Shown: positions 7,750-18,258, counted from the first letter of the stretch. The stretch: DNA of 64,000 nt from Oceanobacillus rekensis (GCF_002153375.1 NZ_MTBQ01000002.1:250223-314222), one strand, 5' to 3'. The notes: a model not told the origin generated them from the sequence alone. A program made the numbers and translations.

Positions 7750-9714
7750 ATGGTCACGCAAACGGCTTCAACACAAAAAATCGATACGACAGTTACGGAG
7801 AAACCAACTTATGTTGAACAAATTTGGAAAGGCAGAAGGGAAAAATGGAGCCGCTCAAGAATTCTTTTGACCATCATTTCCTTATTGGCAATGGGGCTAT
7901 CTGTATTTCATGTATATACCGCAGGATTTGGAACATTATCCTCCTGGCAACAGAGAAGTGTCCATGTATTATGGGCGATTATGCTGATTTTTCTCATCTT
8001 CCCATTTAGAAAAGGAAAAAAGTTTGGTGTTATTGACATTTTAATCATTCTAGTAGCAGTTGCTACATCAGGTTATATGTTGTTTGATGCGGAAGGAATT
8101 CAAAGCAGACAAGGGAATATCAGTTCAATGGATGCAATGTTTGGAACTACTTTTATTGCGTTGGTCCTTGAAGCTACAAGAAGAACAAATGGTGTTTTAA
8201 TGGCTGCAATTGGTGTGTTCTTTTTAGCCTATATTCTTTTTGGGCAGTATTTTCCCGGAGCACTCGCACATCCGGGGATCCGATATGAAAAAATGGTTGA
8301 CCATATGTTTAGCGGTACACTAGGAATCTTTAGTGAACCAATTTATGTCAGTTCTACCGTGCTGATATTGTTTGTTATCTTCGGTTCCTTCTTAATGCGT
8401 TCTGGTGGTGGTCAGTTTTTTACTGATTTTGCTTTTGGGTTACTTGGTAATAAAACCGGTGGACCTGCATTATCTGCTGTCGGATCAAGTGCACTAGTTG
8501 GAACGATAACAGGTAATGGTGCAGCAAATGCTGCCATAACAGGTGCATTTACGATTCCCTTAATGAAAAAGCTTGGGTATAGTAAGCGATTTTCAGCAGC
8601 AGTGGAAGCAGTTGCCTCTCAAGGTGGTCAAATTATGCCACCGATCATGGGTGCGTCGGTCTTTATTATGGCGGAAACACTTGGAATATCATATATCAAA
8701 CTAGCATTGTATGCATTAATACCAGCAATAATATATTTCTTTATTGCTGGAATGGTTGTATATTTCCATGCGAAACGTTTAAAGATGGCTGGTATTCCAA
8801 AAGAACAATTGCCTAGTGTATGGAGAGTCCTATTAAGGCAAGGTTATCTGTTCATACCAATTATTCTCATTATTGGGTTAATGGTTTATGGTTTTAGTCC
8901 GATGAAAGCCGGTTTTTATGCAATTTTAGCAGCGTTTGTTCTAAGTTGGATTCGTAAGGCAACTCGAATGAATTTTCTAGATATATTGGCTGCGTTAGAA
9001 AGTGGTGCAAGAAATGCATTAACAGTAATTGCTGCCTGTGCAACTGCAGGGATTATCGTTGGGGCAGTATCTTTAACAGGATTAGGAATTACTTTTTCGA
9101 GATTTGTAATCGATTTAGCAGGAGGAAATTTGCTTCTACTTCTTGTCCTTGTTGGTATAGCTTCCATTATTATGGGAATGGGAATGCCGACCGTATCGGC
9201 ATATGTCATTCTTGCTGTATTAGGTGCTCCAGCATTAATCCAATTGGGTGTAAATGAAGTAGCTGCACACATGTTTGTATTTTACTTTGGGGTAATGTCC
9301 GGTCTAACACCTCCAGTAGCGATTACAGCTTATACTACTGCAGGTATTGCTGGCTCTGATCCTCTTAAAACAGCAGCGTACTCAATGAAAATTGGCTTAG
9401 GTGGATTCTTTATACCATTTATTTTTGCTTACAATCCCGTGTTGCTTATGCAGGGGGGAAATACAGCAGAAATTTCACTTGCAATTGGTAGTGCATTTTT
9501 AAGTTGTATATTCTTTGCTGGTGCACTAGAGGATTACTTCTTGGGGCGACTAGGCGTGTTAAAGCGAATTATAATGTTTGCTGGCGCGCTATTACTGGTA
9601 ATGCCAGGAATTATTGGAGATGTAATAGGTGTATTGTTGGTAATCTCGCTTATTATTTGGCAGAAAAAAGTCAATGCAACAGCAATTGCAGAATCAAGTC
9701 AAAAAATTGGATAG
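7750..9714 (+). CDS. TRAP transporter fused permease (DctQM type)
   Basis: 654 residues, very hydrophobic, fitting the fused small-plus-large TRAP permease found with TAXI binding proteins: about four N-terminal helices followed by the large DctM-like domain. Typical glycine-rich permease stretches include GSSALVGTITGNGAANAAITGA (about 249-270), EAVASQGGQIMPPIMGA and MGMPTVSAYVILA. Imports an organic acid by secondary transport using an ion gradient. The binding protein gene follows after 14 bases. Start ATG behind GGTGGTG. The cre box upstream suggests glucose repression. Confidence 0.94.
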   Translation: MVTQTASTQKIDTTVTEKPTYVEQIWKGRREKWSRSRILLTIISLLAMGLSVFHVYTAGFGTLSSWQQRSVHVLWAIMLIFLIFPFRKGKKFGVIDILIILVAVATSGYMLFDAEGIQSRQGNISSMDAMFGTTFIALVLEATRRTNGVLMAAIGVFFLAYILFGQYFPGALAHPGIRYEKMVDHMFSGTLGIFSEPIYVSSTVLILFVIFGSFLMRSGGGQFFTDFAFGLLGNKTGGPALSAVGSSALVGTITGNGAANAAITGAFTIPLMKKLGYSKRFSAAVEAVASQGGQIMPPIMGASVFIMAETLGISYIKLALYALIPAIIYFFIAGMVVYFHAKRLKMAGIPKEQLPSVWRVLLRQGYLFIPIILIIGLMVYGFSPMKAGFYAILAAFVLSWIRKATRMNFLDILAALESGARNALTVIAACATAGIIVGAVSLTGLGITFSRFVIDLAGGNLLLLLVLVGIASIIMGMGMPTVSAYVILAVLGAPALIQLGVNEVAAHMFVFYFGVMSGLTPPVAITAYTTAGIAGSDPLKTAAYSMKIGLGGFFIPFIFAYNPVLLMQGGNTAEISLAIGSAFLSCIFFAGALEDYFLGRLGVLKRIIMFAGALLLVMPGIIGDVIGVLLVISLIIWQKKVNATAIAESSQKIG

Positions 9715-9728
9715 GGAAGGTGAATCTT

Positions 9729-10733
9729 ATGAAAAAAATAATATTGAGTAGTCTTATGCTTCTTATTGTAGGATTTTTAGCAGCATGTGGAGATAGTGAA
9801 GCGGCTGTTGATTCTGATAAACCAACAGCTCCAGACAAATTTCTAACAATTGGTTCAGGACCGATGGGGTCAGGATGGTATCCGATCACAACCACCATGA
9901 CAGAGCTTTATTCAACGGAGTTTAATGGTTTGAATTCGACACAATTAGAAGGTGGTTCAACAGCTAATTTAAAGTCACTTGAAGTTGGAGATATTCAAAT
10001 GGGAATTAACTATACGACAGATTTTAATGCTGCACTTACAGGTGGAGATGGTTTTGATGAACCACTTGAAAATATAGCAGCAATTGGATCGATTTATCCC
10101 GTATATCAAACAATTGCAACAACTAAAAGCAATAATGATATTAATTCCATTGAAGATATTGTAGATAAACATGTTTTTCTCGGACCAAAAGGTGGCGGTG
10201 GCCCTGTCGGCTTCTGGAACATGATGAAGGAATATGGAATTGATGAGCAAACAATTGTGGATGCAGGCGGACAAATCTCTTATGGTAACTATTCAGATGG
10301 AGCTTCTATGCTTAAAGATAATAATGTAGACATTTTCTTAGGAGGTGGAGCGCCAACTGTACCAGCATTACAAGAGATGGAAATAACGTCTCCAATCAAA
10401 GTACTTCCTATCGACGAAGATCAGCTGGCTAGTATTGAAGGAAAAGGTTTAGGGATTACTGCAGGTGCACTACCAGGTGATACTTATGCGGAAAATCCGG
10501 ATGATATTCCAACTTACATTATGGAGACAATGATTACCATTCGTGCTGACTTAGATGAAGACTATGTGTATAACATAACGAAAATATTCTGGGAAAATCT
10601 AGCAACATTTGAAGAACAAGTACCAGAAAGAGCGAAAGACTTTAGCTTAGATACCGTTATGAATGGAATCAGCGCAGAAGACCTGCACCCTGGTGCAAAA
10701 CGTTATTACGAAGAACAAGGTGTACTAGAATAA
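9729..10733 (+). CDS. TAXI-family TRAP solute-binding lipoprotein
   Basis: 334 residues from ATG 9729, preceded by AGGGAAGG. A much longer open frame runs upstream through the permease gene but lacks a ribosome site. The signal peptide ends in the lipobox FLAAC, with the lipidated Cys at 20. The mature N-terminus, LTIGSGPMGSGWYPI, is the glycine-rich TAXI ligand-binding start, and EGGSTANLKSLEVGDIQMGI continues the family pattern. Delivers an anionic substrate, possibly a carboxylate, to the adjacent fused permease. Ligand cannot be read from sequence. Confidence 0.93.
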   Translation: MKKIILSSLMLLIVGFLAACGDSEAAVDSDKPTAPDKFLTIGSGPMGSGWYPITTTMTELYSTEFNGLNSTQLEGGSTANLKSLEVGDIQMGINYTTDFNAALTGGDGFDEPLENIAAIGSIYPVYQTIATTKSNNDINSIEDIVDKHVFLGPKGGGGPVGFWNMMKEYGIDEQTIVDAGGQISYGNYSDGASMLKDNNVDIFLGGGAPTVPALQEMEITSPIKVLPIDEDQLASIEGKGLGITAGALPGDTYAENPDDIPTYIMETMITIRADLDEDYVYNITKIFWENLATFEEQVPERAKDFSLDTVMNGISAEDLHPGAKRYYEEQGVLE

Positions 10734-10762
10734 TTAAAGTAATCCGGAGAGGGGGATTTTTA

Positions 10763-12361
10763 TTGAATAGGTTGGAAGAACATAGATGGTATAAAGCATA
10801 TCCACTTGATATGAAAAGCGATATAGAAATACCAGAAATACCAGTATATACCTTGTTAAAATTGACATCACAAAGATATGGGAAACGGACAGCAATCATA
10901 AATGAAAATACGACAATATCCTACGAGGAATTAAAAGATAGTGTGGATCGATTAGCAAGTGCGTGGGATAATCTCGGTTTGAAAAAAGGGGAGAGAATTG
11001 GGTTGATGATATCCAATCAAGCCTCTTATATTATTTCTTATTATGCAGCAATGAAACTGGGTTTAATTGTTGTTCAAATCAATCCACGCTACACCGCTAG
11101 AGAGCTATTGCAGATTGTTAATGACTCCTCCACAATCTACATGGTTGTGGAGGAGGATAGTGTTGAAACCGTTAGGCAACTAGAGGATATGTATGTTTTT
11201 AATCATATTTTTGTTACAGATAAAGGGGATTCTTCATATCCGAGCATCGGCGAAATTTCAAAAAAAACATCCCCTTTTGATAAAGAAATCTCAATACAAC
11301 CAAAAGATGATGTTGCGGTAATTCAATATACAGGTGGAACATCAGGAGTTATGAAAGGTGCCATGCTCACCCACTATAACTTAGTGGCTAATGTTTATCA
11401 AAGTTATGCGATGTACGGAAAAAGAATGGAATTTGGTAAGGAGTGCATACTTACAGCAACACCACTTTATCATGTGTACGCAATGACAAGCGCTATGAAC
11501 CTAGGAATCTATATAGGGGCTACAATCCTATTAGTTAACAAATTTGAAGTAACTAAAGTACTAGAGATTATTAAACAATATCAACCGACATTTTTCCCTG
11601 GGGTACCTAGGATGTATAACGCCTTCGTTAATCATAAAAATGCACAAGAATATGGTCTTAGTAGTTTTAAGTTTTGTTCCAGTGGGTCAGCTCCCCTCCC
11701 AATAGAAGTGATTCGGAAATTCGAAAAACTAACTGGAGCAGTCATCGGAGAAGGATTCGGTTTATCGGAAGCATCGCCATCTACACATCGAAATCCACCG
11801 AGTGGTATTCGTAAAGTTGGTAGTATTGGAATCCCGTTTCCAAATACAGATTGCAAAATTGTAGATGATGAAAACATAGAGCTTCCGATTGGATCTGTTG
11901 GGGAGTTAATTATTAAAGGGCCGCAAATTATGAAAGGCTACTGGAAAAATGATGAGGAATCAACCTACGCATTAAAGAATGGCTGGTTATATACAGGAGA
12001 CCTCGCAAAACAGGATGAGGATGGCTATTTTTATATCGTTGGGAGAAAAAAGGAAATGGTCATTAATGGAGGATTCAATGTTTATCCTCAAGAAGTCGAG
12101 AATATTTTGTATGAACACCCCGATATTAAAGAATGTGCTGTGGTAGGAATTCCACATCCAGAAAAAGGGGAAATCGTAAAGGCATTCCTTGTTCCAAAAG
12201 ATGAAGCTGTCATCGATTTTGAAGAAGTGAAGGGCTTCTGTTATCGGAATCTAACGCCATATAAAGTACCGAAAGCGTTTGAGATTATTGATGAGCTGCC
12301 AAGAAATACAGTAGGAAAAATTCTAAAACGTATTTTAGTAGACAAAGAAACAAAGAAATAG
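10763..12361 (+). CDS. Fatty-acid/carboxylate-CoA ligase (AMP-forming)
   Basis: 532 residues with a TTG start placed by GGAGAGGGGG 8 bases upstream. Adenylation motifs are complete: YTGGTSGVMKGAM (P-loop, about residues 189-201), GEGFGLSEASP, YTGDLAKQDEDGY and the C-terminal lid with GRKKEMVINGGFNVYP and the catalytic Lys in RNTVGKILKR. Makes acyl-CoA from acid, ATP and CoA in the cytoplasm. Lies directly after a carboxylate importer, so it probably activates the imported acid. Nearest relative here is the ligase at 20102. Confidence 0.93.
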   Translation: MNRLEEHRWYKAYPLDMKSDIEIPEIPVYTLLKLTSQRYGKRTAIINENTTISYEELKDSVDRLASAWDNLGLKKGERIGLMISNQASYIISYYAAMKLGLIVVQINPRYTARELLQIVNDSSTIYMVVEEDSVETVRQLEDMYVFNHIFVTDKGDSSYPSIGEISKKTSPFDKEISIQPKDDVAVIQYTGGTSGVMKGAMLTHYNLVANVYQSYAMYGKRMEFGKECILTATPLYHVYAMTSAMNLGIYIGATILLVNKFEVTKVLEIIKQYQPTFFPGVPRMYNAFVNHKNAQEYGLSSFKFCSSGSAPLPIEVIRKFEKLTGAVIGEGFGLSEASPSTHRNPPSGIRKVGSIGIPFPNTDCKIVDDENIELPIGSVGELIIKGPQIMKGYWKNDEESTYALKNGWLYTGDLAKQDEDGYFYIVGRKKEMVINGGFNVYPQEVENILYEHPDIKECAVVGIPHPEKGEIVKAFLVPKDEAVIDFEEVKGFCYRNLTPYKVPKAFEIIDELPRNTVGKILKRILVDKETKK

Positions 12362-12377
12362 ACAAGGAGGAGTGAAC

Positions 12378-13241
12378 ATGAAAGTAAGGGATATCCAAAC
12401 GGTTGGTGTAATTGGCTCAGGTGCAATGGGTTCGCAAATAGCAATGGTGTGTGCACTAAGTGGTTATGAAGTAGTGTTGAATGATATCGAAGAATCAAAT
12501 CTTGTGAAGGCGGAAGACTCCTTTCAAGGCCATATGAATCGTCGTATCCAAAAAGGAAAGTTAACAGAAGAAGAAGTGAACTACGCTTTCGGCAGGCTAA
12601 GCTTTACGAGTAACTTACAAGATGTAAAGGGTGCAGATATTGTCATTGAAGCTGTTGTAGAAAAGCTAGATGTTAAACGTAATCTTTTTGCTAGATTAGA
12701 AGAAATCACGAAAGAAGGCACGATTCTAGCTACAAATAGTTCTACAATTGTAAGTTCAAAAATTGCTGATGCAACAAACCATCCAGAAAATGTGTGCAAC
12801 ATTCACTTCTTCAACCCTCCATTAGTAATGGAATTGGTTGAGGTTGTAAAAGGACCACATACGTCTGATGAAACGGCTCGGGCTGCAAACGAATTTATTA
12901 AAACATTAAACAAGGTACCGGTATTACTGAAGAAGGAAATTTCCGGTTTTATTGCTAATCGTATATTAGGGAAGCTTTTGGATGAAGCAGTTTTTCTGTT
13001 AGAAAACGACTATGCAACACATGAAGAGATTGATCTCGTTGTTAAGAAAGCTTTAGGACATCCATTAGGACCATTTGAATTAATGGATTTAACCGGAATT
13101 GATGTCACCTATTTTGTTCGAAGTCAGCGTTATCAAGAAAGCGGAAATGAAGCAGATAAGCCATCAAGTTTAATTCAAGAGAAAGTAGAAAAAGGTGAGC
13201 TTGGTCGGAAAGTAGGGAAAGGCTTTTACCAATATAGCTAA
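12378..13241 (+). CDS. 3-hydroxyacyl-CoA (3-hydroxybutyryl-CoA) dehydrogenase
   Basis: 287 residues from ATG 12378, 7 bases after AAGGAGG; a GTG at 12372 abuts the site and is less likely. GVIGSGAMGSQIA is the NAD-binding loop. IHFFNPP carries the catalytic His and the C-terminal domain has GHPLGPFELMDLTGID. Oxidises (S)-3-hydroxyacyl-CoA to 3-oxoacyl-CoA. Stand-alone short form rather than a hydratase fusion. In operon with the ligase (11-16 bases) and EtfB. A second, broken copy lies at 15034. Confidence 0.94.
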   Translation: MKVRDIQTVGVIGSGAMGSQIAMVCALSGYEVVLNDIEESNLVKAEDSFQGHMNRRIQKGKLTEEEVNYAFGRLSFTSNLQDVKGADIVIEAVVEKLDVKRNLFARLEEITKEGTILATNSSTIVSSKIADATNHPENVCNIHFFNPPLVMELVEVVKGPHTSDETARAANEFIKTLNKVPVLLKKEISGFIANRILGKLLDEAVFLLENDYATHEEIDLVVKKALGHPLGPFELMDLTGIDVTYFVRSQRYQESGNEADKPSSLIQEKVEKGELGRKVGKGFYQYS

Positions 13242-13258
13242 ATAAGAAGGAGAGATTA

Positions 13259-14035
13259 ATGATGAATATCTATGTAATTTTGAAAAGAACATTTGATACA
13301 GAAGAAAAAATTACTTTGGAAAATGGAAGAGTGATTGATGAAAGTGCTGAATTTGTCATCAACCCATATGATGAGTATGCATTAGAAGAAGCTGTTCAAC
13401 TGAAAGAAAAACACGGGGCAGAAGTAACAGTTGTTACTGTGGGGTATGAGGATGCAGAAAAGGAACTTCGAACAGGACTTGCAATGGGAGCTGATAAAGC
13501 TGTTCTGATTAATACCGAGGAAGATTTGGAAGATGGAGATGCCTTTACAACGGCTAAAATTCTAGCGGAGTTCTTTGAAGACAAAGAGCTTGATTTAATT
13601 TTAGCAGGTAATGTTGCGATAGATGAAGGAACTGGTCAAGTAGGTCCACGTCTAGCAGCAATTCTTGATATTCCATACGTTACTACAATCACGAAGATTG
13701 AAGTGGATGGTGCGAAGGCAACGATTGAACGTGATGTTGAAGGCGATGTAGAAGTAATTGAAACAACGCTTCCACTATTAGTTACAGCTCAACAAGGGTT
13801 GAATGAACCACGTTACCCTTCTCTTCCAGGGATCATGAAAGCGAAGAAAAAACCATTGGATGAATTAGAAATTGATGACCTTGACCTTGAAGAAGAGGAT
13901 GTTGAAGCAAAAACGCAAACTGTAGAAGTATTCTTGCCACCGGAAAAAGAAGCGGGAAGAATCTTAGACGGTGAAATTGATGAACAGGTAAGTGAATTAG
14001 TGTCATTATTGCATTCAGAAGTAAAGGTAATATAA
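13259..14035 (+). CDS. etfB: Electron transfer flavoprotein, beta subunit
   Basis: 258 residues, standard length. ETF-beta signatures include the N-terminal strand MNIYVILKRTFDTE, GAEVTVVTVGYEDAEKELR, ALAMGAD-type TGLAMGADKAV, and DLILAGNVAIDEGTGQVGPRLA (about 115-136). C-terminal part ends with an acidic stretch followed by the family's recognition loop region. Accepts electrons from the many acyl-CoA dehydrogenases here. Ribosome site AAGGAGA. Two adjacent ATGs (13259 and 13262) make the start ambiguous by one codon. Followed by EtfA after 17 bases. Confidence 0.96.
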   Translation: MMNIYVILKRTFDTEEKITLENGRVIDESAEFVINPYDEYALEEAVQLKEKHGAEVTVVTVGYEDAEKELRTGLAMGADKAVLINTEEDLEDGDAFTTAKILAEFFEDKELDLILAGNVAIDEGTGQVGPRLAAILDIPYVTTITKIEVDGAKATIERDVEGDVEVIETTLPLLVTAQQGLNEPRYPSLPGIMKAKKKPLDELEIDDLDLEEEDVEAKTQTVEVFLPPEKEAGRILDGEIDEQVSELVSLLHSEVKVI

Positions 14036-14052
14036 AACGGGAGGGTTCATAA

Positions 14053-15030
14053 ATGAGTAAAAAGGTATTAGTTTTAGGAGAAATTAGCAATCAAAAATTA
14101 CGAAATGTTTCCTTTGAAGCAATTGGAGCTGCACGAACAATTGCTAGGGATGGTGAAGTACTAGCTGTATTATTGGGAAATTCTGTTCAAGCATTTGCAG
14201 ATGAATTGATTCATTATGGTGCAGACCGTGTCATAACGGTTGAACATGAAAACTTAAAACACTATACATCTGATGGCTACTCTCAAGCCCTCTTAGAAAT
14301 AATCGATGGAGAGAATCCAGAAGGAATTGTTTTCGCTCATACTGCACTTGGCAAGGATCTTGCTCCTAGAATCGCAAGCAAAATTGATTCTGGTCTAGTA
14401 TCAGATGTTACAGATATTGAAGTAGACGGAGACAACATTTTGTTTACAAGACCGATTTATTCTGGAAAAGCATTTGAGAAGAAAATTATTACAGATGGAA
14501 TTTCATTTGTAACGATTCGCCCGAATAATATTACAGCTTTTGAGAAATCAGAAGCACGGACAGGCGAAATTGTGCCAAAACAAATCGAAATTAACAATTT
14601 ACGAACAATTATTAAAGATATTATTCAAAAGAAATCTGAAGGTGTCGATCTATCGGAGGCAAAAATTGTTGTTGCTGGTGGACGTGGTGTGAAGAGTAAA
14701 GAAGGTTTCGATAAATTATATGAATTTGCGGATGTATTAGGTGCTGCAGTAGGTGCATCCCGTGGTGCGTGTGACGCTGGTTATTGTGATTATTCCTTAC
14801 AAATTGGTCAAACAGGTAAAGTAGTTACTCCAGACCTTTACATTGCTGTAGGAATTTCCGGTGCCATTCAGCATTTAGCTGGTATGTCAAACTCGAAAAA
14901 AATTGTTGCAATTAATAAGGATGCCGATTCAAATATATTTAATGTTGCAGACTACGGAATTGTAGGAGATTTATTTGAAGTTCTTCCAAAATTAACGGAA
15001 GAAATTAGGAAAATTAAGGTCGGTGTGTAA
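14053..15030 (+). CDS. etfA: Electron transfer flavoprotein, alpha subunit
   Basis: 325 residues. The C-terminal FAD-binding domain is clear: VVAGGRGVKSKEGFDKLYE (about 200-218), AAVGASRGACDAGYCD, QIGQTGKVVTPDLYIAVGISGAIQH and NKDADSNIF. Forms the heterodimeric ETF with EtfB and feeds electrons from ACADs to the quinone pool through an ETF dehydrogenase, which is not encoded in this window. Good GGGAGGG site. The next gene, a broken hydroxyacyl-CoA dehydrogenase, starts 4 bases after the stop. Confidence 0.96.
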   Translation: MSKKVLVLGEISNQKLRNVSFEAIGAARTIARDGEVLAVLLGNSVQAFADELIHYGADRVITVEHENLKHYTSDGYSQALLEIIDGENPEGIVFAHTALGKDLAPRIASKIDSGLVSDVTDIEVDGDNILFTRPIYSGKAFEKKIITDGISFVTIRPNNITAFEKSEARTGEIVPKQIEINNLRTIIKDIIQKKSEGVDLSEAKIVVAGGRGVKSKEGFDKLYEFADVLGAAVGASRGACDAGYCDYSLQIGQTGKVVTPDLYIAVGISGAIQHLAGMSNSKKIVAINKDADSNIFNVADYGIVGDLFEVLPKLTEEIRKIKVGV

Positions 15031-15033
15031 GCT

Positions 15034-15882
15034 GTGATAAAAAATGTAAGCGTGATAGGTGCAGGACAATGGGGAGAGGGATTGCATTTGCATGTACACT
15101 AGGCAATTTAAACGTTTCTCTACAGGATATTAGCGAAGCTTCACTTGAAACAGCGAAAGCGTATATTGACAAGCAATTCCAGAAAAGTATTGAAAAGGGA
15201 AAGGTAACGGAAGAAAAGGCATCTAAGCTGAGAGGATATACATTATTCTCTCGGCTTAGAAGAATCCGTAAAAGATGCGGACCTTGTCATTGAAGCAGTT
15301 TTAGAAATAATGGACTTGAAAAAAGAGATGTTTAAGCAGATGGATAAGCATGCACCAAAACATGCGATTCTTGCAACGAATACATCAACAATGAGTCCTA
15401 CCGAAATTGCTGCTCAAACGAATAGACCTGGACAATGTATTGCATTGCACTTCTTCAATCCAGTACCAAAAATGAAATTGATTGAAATGATTAAAGGGCT
15501 CGAAACATCGAAAAAAACAGTTGCCATGTCAAAGGCATTCGGTGAAAGCATTGGAAAGGAAACCGTTGAAATCAATGAATACCCTGGATTTTCCGTAAGC
15601 CGAATGAATTGCCTTATCGGAAATGAAGCGATGAACATGCTAATGGTAGGGGTAGGTTCTGCAGAAGACATCGATAAAGCGATGAAATTAGGATTAAATC
15701 ATCCGATGGGACCATTGGAGCTAGCTGATTTAGTAGGTTTAGATACTAGACTTCGAAACATGGAGTATTTATATGAAACACTTGGAGAAAAATATCGTCC
15801 CTGTCCGATATTAGTAAAATACGTAAAAGCTGGTCGTTTAGGAAGAAAAACAGGAAAGGGATTTTATGACTATACAAAATAA
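15034..15882 (+). pseudogene. 3-hydroxyacyl-CoA dehydrogenase with two frameshifts
   Basis: Starts at GTG 15034 (VIKNVSVIGAG). Near 15063-15068 one base appears lost in the NAD-binding loop: GAG-MGRGIAFACTLG continues in another frame. Near 15246-15253 one base is gained, and the frame returns to the first (LEESVKDADLVIEAVLE, then HFFNPVPKMKLIEMIKG to the end). The middle segment, about 15069-15252, is therefore out of frame with both flanks, and reading from the start meets a TAG soon after the first lesion. Otherwise the 280-residue protein looks complete, so decay is recent, or both indels are sequencing errors. The intact gene at 12378 would cover the function. Confidence 0.88.
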
Positions 15883-15897
15883 TGAGGAGTGGACAGC

Positions 15898-17046
15898 GTG
15901 AATTTTAAGTTTGATGAAGAAATCCAATTTTTGAAAAAAAATGTCCGTGATTTTGTTCAAACAGAAGTAGAGGCAGTTGCAATGGCTATCGAAAAAGAAG
16001 ATAAGATTCCAGAGCGAATCATCGAAATGTCTAAAGAGATGGGATTGTTCGGACTTAGTATTCCAGCAGAGTACGGTGGACTAGGTATTGGCATGGTTGG
16101 AAAATGCGCATTATATGAAGAACTTGGTGCAACACATAACGGATATACAACACTAATCGGTGCACATACAGGGATAGGAACGGTTGGGATTGTCGAACTA
16201 GGGAACGAAGAACAAAAACAAAAATACCTTCCCGATTTAGCAAGTGGCAAGAAGATTGGTGCATTTGCCCTAACAGAACCGAGTGCAGGTTCAAATGCTG
16301 TTGCGCTTAAGACAACAGCAGTTCGTAATGGAGATAAATACATTCTTAACGGGACAAAGCATTACATTACAAATGCAACCGAAGCAGATGTGTTCACTGT
16401 AATGGCTGTTACAGATTCAACGAAAGGTGCCAAAGGAATTACGTCGTTTATTGTTGAAAAAGATTTCCCGGGTTTTAAAGTGGGTGCAGTAGAACCAAAG
16501 ATGGGATTAAAGGGATCGCATTCTGCTGAAATCATCATGGAAGATTGCGAGGTTCCAGTTGAGAATGTTTTAGGTGAAGAAGGCTAAGGTTACGTGAACG
16601 CATTAAAGATTCTAGCAAATGGACGTGCAGGATTAGCGGCGAGGAACTTAGGCTCAAGTCAAAAACTACTAGACTTGTCAACTTCCTATGCGATTGAACG
16701 CCAACAATTTGGAGTTTCAATCATAGATCACCAAGCAGTTGGGCATATGCTTTCTGAAATGGCAGTTGATATTGAAGCATTGCGATCTTTTACATATCGA
16801 GTAGCTTGGATGGTTGATGAAGGCCTGAAAGTAATTAAAGAAGCGGCTATGTTAAAACTTCATGGGTCAGAAGTTTATAACCGAGTAGCCGATAAAGCAG
16901 TTCAAATTCATGGTGGTATTGGGTATATTTCGGATTTTCCGATTGAGCGATTTTTTCGAGATGCACGTATTGCAAGAATTTATGAGGGTACATCGGAAAT
17001 ACAAAAAAATATCATAGCAGGCCAATTGAAAAAGGAATATAGCTAA
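15898..17046 (+). pseudogene. Acyl-CoA dehydrogenase interrupted by one in-frame stop
   Basis: GTG start at 15898, set by GAGGAG 8 bases upstream. The reading frame codes for a full ACAD of about 382 residues closely related to the one at 6467: ALTEPSAGSNAVAL, then ARIARIYEGTSEIQ with the catalytic Glu. A single TAA at 16585-16587 falls in GEEG-stop-GYVNALKILANG, where the 6467 protein has GDVGMGYMNALKILGEG. No frameshift is present. It is a point nonsense change, so either a very young pseudogene, a readthrough case or a base-call error. The downstream part could restart at GTG 16594 but lacks the N-terminal domain. Confidence 0.88.
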
Positions 17047-17073
17047 TCTAAAAACAAAAGGAGATGGTTTAAA

Positions 17074-18258
17074 GTGAAGGAGAATATTGTTATTGTTAGT
17101 GCAGTTCGAACAGCAATCGGTGCATATGGTGGTTCATTAAAAGAAGTAGGAGCAGGTCATCTTGCTTCTACAGCAATAAAAGAGGCAATTAATAAATCTG
17201 GGTTATCATCTGATCAGGTCGATGAAGTGATCCTTGGCGAGGTTCGACAAACGACTGAATCATCTAATATTGCTAGAGTTGCAGCATTACGTGCCGGTGT
17301 ACCAGAAGAAGCTACTGCGTATACGGTAAACCGTTTATGTGCTTCGGGTATGCAGGCAGTTGCTTCCGGTGTTCAGCAAATTTTATTTGACCAAGCGAAC
17401 ATCGTAGTTGCGGGTGGTACGGAGAGCATGAGTCGTTCGCCTATCTATCTGAGAAATGCTAGATTCGGTGGGGATAAAACTCTCTTAGTAGATTCAAATG
17501 CAGAAACAGGACAGCAGCCTTCTGAAATATATGGTAAAAATTTGGGAATGGGGATAACTGCTGAGAATGTAGCAGAAAAGTATCAAATTTCTAGAGAAGA
17601 TCAAGATGCATTTGCTATCGAAAGCCAAAAAAGAGCAAGTAAAGCGATTGAAGAAGGGCGTTTCAAGGAGGAGATTGTTCCAGTAGAAGTGAAGGACAGA
17701 AAAGGAATCTTTACGTTCGAACAAGACGAGCATCCACGTCCAAGTACGACACTCGAAAAACTTTCTAAACTAAAACCGGCTTTTAAAGAAAATGGAACCG
17801 TAACAGCTGGGAATGCTTGTGGTAGAAATGATGGTTCTTCAGCATTGGTTCTTATGAAAGAGTCACGAGCGAAAGCATTGGGACTAACCCCACTAGCACG
17901 AGTTGTTGACTGGGCAACTGCTGGTGTTTCTCCAGAAATAATGGGTATCGGACCAGTTCCAGCTGTTAGGAAACTATTAGAAAGAACGTCCAAACAATTG
18001 CAAGATATTGATCTATTTGAGTTAAATGAAGCCTTTGCAGCACAGTCACTTGCAGTTATTCGGGAATTAGAAATGGATGCCGAAAGAGTAAATGTAAACG
18101 GTGGTGCAATTGCACTTGGACATCCAGTTGGAGCTAGTGGTGCAAGGATTATCACGACACTTTTACACGAACTAATTAAGCGTAATCAACAATTTGGCGT
18201 AGCAACATTATGTGCTGGTGGCGGACAGGGCATGGCAATTATGATTGAGCAAGTTTAA
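17074..18258 (+). CDS. Thiolase (acetyl-CoA C-acyltransferase)
   Basis: 394 residues, GTG start behind AAAGGAG. Active-site Cys89 lies in [38 protein letters not shown] (His) and the C-terminal [10 protein letters not shown] (second Cys) complete the catalytic set. Cleaves 3-oxoacyl-CoA with CoA to acetyl-CoA plus a shortened acyl-CoA. Note Cys rather than the usual Ser in the substrate-loop segment [11 protein letters not shown]. Last intact core step of the operon that starts at the TRAP transporter. A second thiolase lies at 26707. Confidence 0.95.
   Translation: MKENIVIVSAVRTAIGAYGGSLKEVGAGHLASTAIKEAINKSGLSSDQVDEVILGEVRQTTESSNIARVAALRAGVPEEATAYTVNRLCASGMQAVASGVQQILFDQANIVVAGGTESMSRSPIYLRNARFGGDKTLLVDSNAETGQQPSEIYGKNLGMGITAENVAEKYQISREDQDAFAIESQKRASKAIEEGRFKEEIVPVEVKDRKGIFTFEQDEHPRPSTTLEKLSKLKPAFKENGTVTAGNACGRNDGSSALVLMKESRAKALGLTPLARVVDWATAGVSPEIMGIGPVPAVRKLLERTSKQLQDIDLFELNEAFAAQSLAVIRELEMDAERVNVNGGAIALGHPVGASGARIITTLLHELIKRNQQFGVATLCAGGGQGMAIMIEQV

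Noticed and set aside
9504-9728. N-terminal extension of the TAXI binding protein
   Set aside because: It overlaps the permease gene, has no ribosome site, and would place the lipoprotein signal peptide inside the chain.
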